Shown: positions 60,104 to 64,000 of the stretch, piece after piece
How the letters are laid out: the number at the start of each line of letters is the position of its first letter
How positions within the stretch are numbered: the first letter of the stretch is position 1
NCBI GenBank assembly: GCA_959602045.1
Contig: CAUGRT010000001.1
Coordinates: 62,001-126,000, forward strand
Origin: an uncultured Clostridia bacterium
GTDB taxonomy: Bacteria > Bacillota > Clostridia > UBA1381
DNA length: 64,000 nt
Reading direction: 5' to 3'
Notes under the pieces: generated by a model
Databases searched by the model: none
Told to the model about the DNA's origin: nothing
Seen by the model: only the letters and a program-made list of their open reading frames with translations
Program-made: the position numbers and the translations under genes

Positions 60104-60230
60104 CGAGTGCCACTCAAAAAAAACAAAACACCTCATAATCACAATAAAATACCATTATAAATTATATCATAAAGCCGAAAAAAGTCAATGGTTTTTACAA
60201 GGTTCAATGCGGAAATTTTAAGCATAGGTC

Positions 60231-60259
60231 TTGACATCCGGGAAATAATATGATATAGT
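60231..60259 (+). promoter_or_regulatory. Promoter of the riboswitch-controlled cation ATPase
   Basis: TTGACA (60231-60236) and TATAGT (60254-60259) are 17 bp apart, directly before the riboswitch. Confidence 0.82.
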
Positions 60260-60275
60260 AACTTTAGGAAAAAAA

Positions 60276-60371
60276 TAAAAGGGAGTAGCTTGCGCCGAAG
60301 TCGGCGTAATGCGGTGTCGTCAGTACGATCCTTTTGGGTCCGTACCGCATTCTTTGTAGCGAGACTTTTAT
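60276..60371 (+). ncRNA. yybP-ykoY manganese riboswitch
   Basis: The conserved loops are present in order: AAGGGAGTAGCTTGCG (from 60279), GTCGTCAGTACG (60317-60328) and GTAGCGAGACTTTT (from 60357). The closing helix pairs AAAGGGAG-type 5' bases with the 3' end. yybP-ykoY RNAs bind Mn2+ and turn on exporters. It sits between a consensus promoter and a P-type ATPase gene, with a terminator overlapping its 3' strand. Confidence 0.93.
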
Positions 60372-60412
60372 TGCAGATGTTTTTTGTATGCAATAAAGGG
60401 ACTCGTTTTTTT
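60360..60412 (+). terminator. Riboswitch expression-platform terminator
   Basis: CGAG (60360-60363) and TATTGC (60369-60374) pair with GCAATA (60390-60395) and CTCG (60402-60405), followed by seven T. The 5' strand uses bases of the aptamer's conserved GCGAGAC, so metal binding would prevent the terminator: an ON switch. Confidence 0.85.
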
Positions 60413-60492
60413 ATTGCTGACCGGGGATGGTAAAATATCCTGAATATCTGTTAAATTCAATGATGGGATCCAAAGAAAGGAAGGATTAGAAA

Positions 60493-63084
60493 ATGAATTG
60501 GTATCAAATGAAAAAAGAAGAGGTGCTGAACGAGGTTTCCGCAGCGGAATCGGGACTTTCTGCCGCTGAAGCGCAAAAGCGGTTAGAGAAATTCGGCAAG
60601 AATGAGCTGACGGAGGAAAAGCGTGAAAGTCCCATTATGATCTTTTTGGGGCAATACAAAGATTTTCTTGTGATTATTCTGATTATCGCGGCGATTATTT
60701 CAATGGTTTTAGGCGATGTGGAAAGCTCCGCGGTTATTTTGATTGTTATCACAATCAACGCGATTCTCGGAACGGTTCAGGAAGTCAAGGCAGAGGCTTC
60801 ATTGGCAGGACTTCGGGCAATGTCCGCGCCGACCGCCAAAGTTGTCCGTGACGGAAAGGTTCAGATTGTGAACGGGAATGAGGTCACAGTGGGCGATATT
60901 GTTGTCGTAGAAGCCGGAGATTATGTCTGTGCGGATGGCAGAATCATTGAAAACGCCGGGCTAAAGGCTGACGAAAGCGCGCTGACCGGCGAAAGCGAAC
61001 CCGTTGAAAAGGCGGATACGGAATTGGCTGGCGAAAAGCCGTTGGGCGACAGAATTAACATGTTGTATTCGGGCAGCTTTGCAACCTACGGTCATGCCAG
61101 AATGGTTGTTACCGGCATCGGCATGAACACCGAAATGGGAAAAATCGCGTCCCTGCTCAAAAACACCAAAGAGAAAAAGACGCCGCTCCAGATTTCTCTG
61201 GATAACTTCGGCAAAAAGCTCTCGTTCGGCATTATGGGCGTCTGTATCCTGGTGTTTATCTTAGCGATTTTGCGCGGGCAATCCCTGCCCAATGCCTTTG
61301 TTTTTGCGGTAGCGCTTGCCGTTGCGGCAATCCCGGAGGCGCTCAGCTCCATTGTCACTATTGTATTGAGCGTCGGAACGCAAAAGCTTGCCAATGAGCA
61401 TGCGATTATTCGTAAGCTTCAGTCTGTAGAAGGTTTGGGCAGCGTTTCTGTAATTTGTTCGGATAAAACCGGAACTTTAACGCAGAACAAAATGACAGTG
61501 CAGAAGATTTATTTTGACGGAAAAATTATTGATAAGGACGATACGCCCAATGAGCGCGAATCTCAGCTGATTATTGACGGTGCACTCTGTAACGACTCCG
61601 TCAGCCGGGAGGATCAAAAAATCGGCGACCCGACAGAGCTGGCACTGATTTTATACGCCAACAAGCACCAATTAAATTACGAAGCCATTCGCGAAAAATA
61701 TCCCCGTCTGGGTGAAATTCCGTTTGATTCGGACAGAAAGCTGATGAGTACCGTTCATAAAATCGGCGAGCATTACAAAATGCTGACCAAAGGCGCAGTG
61801 GATGTACTGATTCCAAAAATCCGCGAAATCAAAACCATGGACGGTAAGCGCGCGTTCACAGCCGAGGATATCGAAGAATTAAAGCGTGTAAATTTACAGT
61901 TTTCGCAGGACGGACTCCGTGTATTGGCAGTCTGTGAAAAAGACGTTGCGACTCCCGATGTCTGTCTGGAGGACGAGGATGAATACATTTTACTGGGGCT
62001 CATCGCCATGCAGGACCCTCCGCGTGAGGAATCCAAAGCCGCAGTTGCAAAATGTCGCGAAGCCGGGATTCGCCCGATCATGATTACGGGGGATCATCTG
62101 ATTACCGCCTGTGCAATCGCCAGAGAAATCGGAATTTTAGATGAAAACGGCCGCGGTGTGGAGGGCAGTGAGATCGAAAAGCTGTCTGATGCCGAATTGG
62201 AGGATTTTGTAACCGATGTTGAGGTTTATGCGCGCGTTTCGCCGGAGCATAAAATCCGTATTGTCAGCGCATGGCAGCGAAAGGGATATATTGTTTCCAT
62301 GACCGGCGATGGCGTCAATGACGCTCCGGCATTAAAGCAAGCGGACGTTGGCGTGGCAATGGGCATTACCGGCAGTGAGGTTGCAAAGGATGCAGCGTCG
62401 ATGGTTCTGACGGATGATAACTTTGCGACCATTGTAAAAGCGGTCGAAAACGGACGAAACATTTATAAGAACATTCAAAAAGCCATTCAGTTCCTGCTTT
62501 CGGGAAATGCCGCCGGAATTTTATCGGTACTGTATGCGTCATTGCTCGGCCTGCCGGTACCGTTTAAGGCAGTCCATCTGTTGTTTATCAACTTGCTGAC
62601 CGATAGTCTGCCGGCGATTGCCTTAGGCGTTGAGCCACATTCATCGGATGTTATGAAGGAACAGCCGCGGCCGAAAAATCAGTCCATTCTGACAAAAAAC
62701 GTTTTGCGCAATATTGGAGTTGATGGGCTTGTGATTGCCGTAATTACGATGATTGCCTATTATATCGGATTACAGCAAGATGCAGACGTTGCCAGCACAA
62801 TGGCATTTTCAACACTCTGTCTTGCCCGATTGGTACACGGCTTCAACTGCAAACGCGACCATGCCGTTTGGTTCACACGCACCATGTGGAATAACCGCAG
62901 CATGATCGGGGCGTTTCTGATCGGCTTTGTTCTGCTGAACGCCGTACTGCTGATTCCCGCTTTGCAGCGGATGTTTGAGGTTGCCGCGCTGTCCATTCCG
63001 CAGCTGATTGCGGTATACGGTCTGGCGTTGAGTACCTTTATCATTATTCAGCCGCTAAAGATGATGATCTATCGCAAAAAATAA
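60493..63084 (+). CDS. P2-type cation-transporting ATPase (Ca2+/Mn2+), riboswitch controlled
   Basis: An 863-residue P-type pump with an N-terminal cation-ATPase domain, LTGES (164-168), the M4 motif AAIPEAL (278-284), phosphorylated Asp324 in DKTGTLT, TGDGVNDAP, and M6 NLLTDSLPAIAL. This is the SERCA/PMR1-like group. The Mn2+ riboswitch in its leader argues that Mn2+ export is its physiological role (inference). GGAAGGA lies before the ATG. It ends at its own terminator. Confidence 0.95.
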   Translation: MNWYQMKKEEVLNEVSAAESGLSAAEAQKRLEKFGKNELTEEKRESPIMIFLGQYKDFLVIILIIAAIISMVLGDVESSAVILIVITINAILGTVQEVKAEASLAGLRAMSAPTAKVVRDGKVQIVNGNEVTVGDIVVVEAGDYVCADGRIIENAGLKADESALTGESEPVEKADTELAGEKPLGDRINMLYSGSFATYGHARMVVTGIGMNTEMGKIASLLKNTKEKKTPLQISLDNFGKKLSFGIMGVCILVFILAILRGQSLPNAFVFAVALAVAAIPEALSSIVTIVLSVGTQKLANEHAIIRKLQSVEGLGSVSVICSDKTGTLTQNKMTVQKIYFDGKIIDKDDTPNERESQLIIDGALCNDSVSREDQKIGDPTELALILYANKHQLNYEAIREKYPRLGEIPFDSDRKLMSTVHKIGEHYKMLTKGAVDVLIPKIREIKTMDGKRAFTAEDIEELKRVNLQFSQDGLRVLAVCEKDVATPDVCLEDEDEYILLGLIAMQDPPREESKAAVAKCREAGIRPIMITGDHLITACAIAREIGILDENGRGVEGSEIEKLSDAELEDFVTDVEVYARVSPEHKIRIVSAWQRKGYIVSMTGDGVNDAPALKQADVGVAMGITGSEVAKDAASMVLTDDNFATIVKAVENGRNIYKNIQKAIQFLLSGNAAGILSVLYASLLGLPVPFKAVHLLFINLLTDSLPAIALGVEPHSSDVMKEQPRPKNQSILTKNVLRNIGVDGLVIAVITMIAYYIGLQQDADVASTMAFSTLCLARLVHGFNCKRDHAVWFTRTMWNNRSMIGAFLIGFVLLNAVLLIPALQRMFEVAALSIPQLIAVYGLALSTFIIIQPLKMMIYRKK

Positions 63085-63088
63085 AATC

Positions 63089-63123
63089 AAGGGATATGGA
63101 GCGGCGAACTTCATATCCCTTTT
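63089..63123 (+). terminator. Terminator of the cation ATPase gene
   Basis: A perfect 10-bp stem (AAGGGATATG and CATATCCCTT) is followed by TTTG. Confidence 0.8.
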
Positions 63124-63175
63124 GTGCCTATGGAGAACCGGCGGAAAATATTTTTTTATTTTAGTGTAACATTTT

Positions 63176-63234
63176 CCCCTCGTGATTTGTTTTATAGATG
63201 AGGGGATCACAGAATGTCGTGTGGGGCGACATTC
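63176..63234 (+). promoter_or_regulatory. Structured leader of the ECF sigma gene
   Basis: TGTAAC lies at 63165-63170, a possible ECF -35 element for autoregulation. Downstream CCCCTC (63176-63181) can pair with GAGGGG (63200-63205), and GAATGTCG with CGACATTC (63212-63234) forms a perfect 8-bp hairpin with a 7-base loop. The promoter assignment is weak. Confidence 0.4.
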
Positions 63235-63280
63235 CAATACAGCTTGTTTGACCAAAACGAAACGCGTGGGGGGTGTTTGT

Positions 63281-63781
63281 TTGGGATTTACGCAGGAATA
63301 TGTCAGCGGCTTAGTGGAAAAATACAGTGATATGATTTTAAGAATTGCCTATACCTATTTGAAAAGCAAGACGGATGCTGAAGAAGTTATGCAGGATGTC
63401 TTTTTGCAGATCATCGACAAAAGACCGGATTTTCAGGACGCAACGCATGAAAAATCCTGGATTATCCGCACGACCATCAATCTATGCAAAAATACGCTGA
63501 ACCGATTCTGGAACAAGCATAAGCTCCCTATTGATGAGGCGGTCACGGCAGCCGGATATGACACTTATCAGCTTGACAACAGTGTTTTTCAAGCCGTCAT
63601 GTCGCTCTCGGAGCAATATCGGATTGCAATTTATATGTTTTACTATGAGGGATATTCCACGCTTGAGATTGCGCATATCCTCAAAAAAAGCGATGCCGCT
63701 GTCCGAACCCTGCTGCACAGAGCCAGAAATAAACTAAAAAGCATGTTAAAGGAGGAATATGATTTTGAGCAAAAAGTATAA
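63281..63781 (+). CDS. ECF-type RNA polymerase sigma factor
   Basis: A 166-residue sigma-70-family factor with only regions 2 and 4: LVEKYSDMILRIAYTYLKSKTDAEEVMQDVFLQII-type region 2 (residues about 9-65) and region 4 with the HTH EGYSTLEIAHILKKSDAAVRTLLHRARNKL. Such factors answer envelope or chemical stress and are held by an anti-sigma encoded next door. The start is probably the TTG at 63281, five bases after GGGGGGTG; the longer frame upstream crosses the leader hairpin. Confidence 0.92.
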   Translation: MGFTQEYVSGLVEKYSDMILRIAYTYLKSKTDAEEVMQDVFLQIIDKRPDFQDATHEKSWIIRTTINLCKNTLNRFWNKHKLPIDEAVTAAGYDTYQLDNSVFQAVMSLSEQYRIAIYMFYYEGYSTLEIAHILKKSDAAVRTLLHRARNKLKSMLKEEYDFEQKV

Positions 63782-64000
63782 AGAAGCAATCGATCAGATT
63801 ACGGCTTCGGATGAAATAAAAGCAAAAATCATTGCGGAGATGATGCAAACTGCAAAAAATCAGCCTAAAATCCCCCACCGCTCCAAACGCCGTTATATAC
63901 AGCAATATATCGGTTATGCGGCATGCTTTTGTCTATGTGTAACCGCAGTTCTCGCCGGAGTCCCCCTCCGGCCGAACGAGGATCTTCCCCCTGTTTCTGC
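63765..64000 (+). CDS. Probable membrane anti-sigma factor (partial, runs off the window)
   Basis: The frame overlaps the sigma gene end and stays open to the edge (78 codons seen). It encodes a charged N-terminal segment (MSKKYKEAIDQITASDEIKAKIIAEMM), a basic patch RSKRRYIQQY, and a membrane segment IGYAACFCLCVTAVLAGV, the usual design of ECF anti-sigma proteins in Clostridia. The start may be TTG at 63765 (nine bases after GGAGG) or ATG at 63759 (three bases). Confidence 0.75.
   Translation, partial: MSKKYKEAIDQITASDEIKAKIIAEMMQTAKNQPKIPHRSKRRYIQQYIGYAACFCLCVTAVLAGVPLRPNEDLPPVS

Overview
The window comes from an endospore-forming Firmicute, most likely an anaerobic gut-type member of the Clostridia. 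The evidence is a complete spoIIIAA-AH operon, spoIVB, a 22-codon spoVM, purine-rich Shine-Dalgarno sites before nearly every gene, TTGACA/TATAAT-type promoters with 17-bp spacers, and a clostridial set of housekeeping genes. The species cannot be named from the sequence. I saw no rRNA or tRNA gene, no transposase, prophage or CRISPR array.

Layout. 1-10.5 kb: rlmH, a TetM-like GTPase fused to a Rae1/YacP-type NYN nuclease, an HPr protein lacking Ser46, a MarR regulator, GH36 alpha-galactosidase, HtrA protease and RmuC. 10.5-18 kb: an Asp23 protein, the spoIIIA operon (minus strand) and lepA. 18-23 kb: holA, a Wzm/Wzt-type polysaccharide exporter and a membrane-anchored unknown. 23-28.5 kb: TspO, an SCP2-domain protein with a histone-H1-like tail, an MntR-like regulator, SpoIVB, and an iron alcohol dehydrogenase behind a probable Rex site. 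28.5-37.5 kb: a sugar isomerase/oxidoreductase pair with a divergent AraC regulator, a CBS protein and a five-gene branched-chain amino acid ABC transporter. 37.6-46.3 kb: RNase Y, SpoVM, a small membrane protein, a His-rich metal P-type ATPase with its own promoter-operator, nitroreductase, mnmE, a PHP phosphoesterase and nrdR. 47-64 kb: HAD phosphatase, deoxyinosine glycosylase, a divergent SLOG/XRE pair, MgtE, DusB, GuaB, an operon from ecfT to a UgtP-like glycosyltransferase, a cation ATPase under a yybP-ykoY manganese riboswitch, and an ECF sigma factor with the start of its probable anti-sigma gene.

The most striking non-coding feature is a dispersed intergenic repeat family: 18 recognisable copies and at least 4 decayed ones. 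Each has a conserved core of about 40-50 bases, including GCGGCTCAAACATCCGC, between two arms of about 25 bases that are reverse complements of each other. The arm sequence differs from copy to copy while complementarity is kept. Copies form tandem arrays of exact period (111, 117 and about 127 bp), and two arrays lie inside long 5' leaders directly behind consensus promoters (rmuC and the HAD gene). All copies up to 47 kb have the core on the plus strand; the two copies beyond 52 kb have it on the minus strand. No mobilising enzyme is encoded here.

Other points of interest are the GTPase-nuclease fusion, the SCP2/H1-like fusion, structured leaders before rny, livJ and guaB, and several short genes and regulatory sites.
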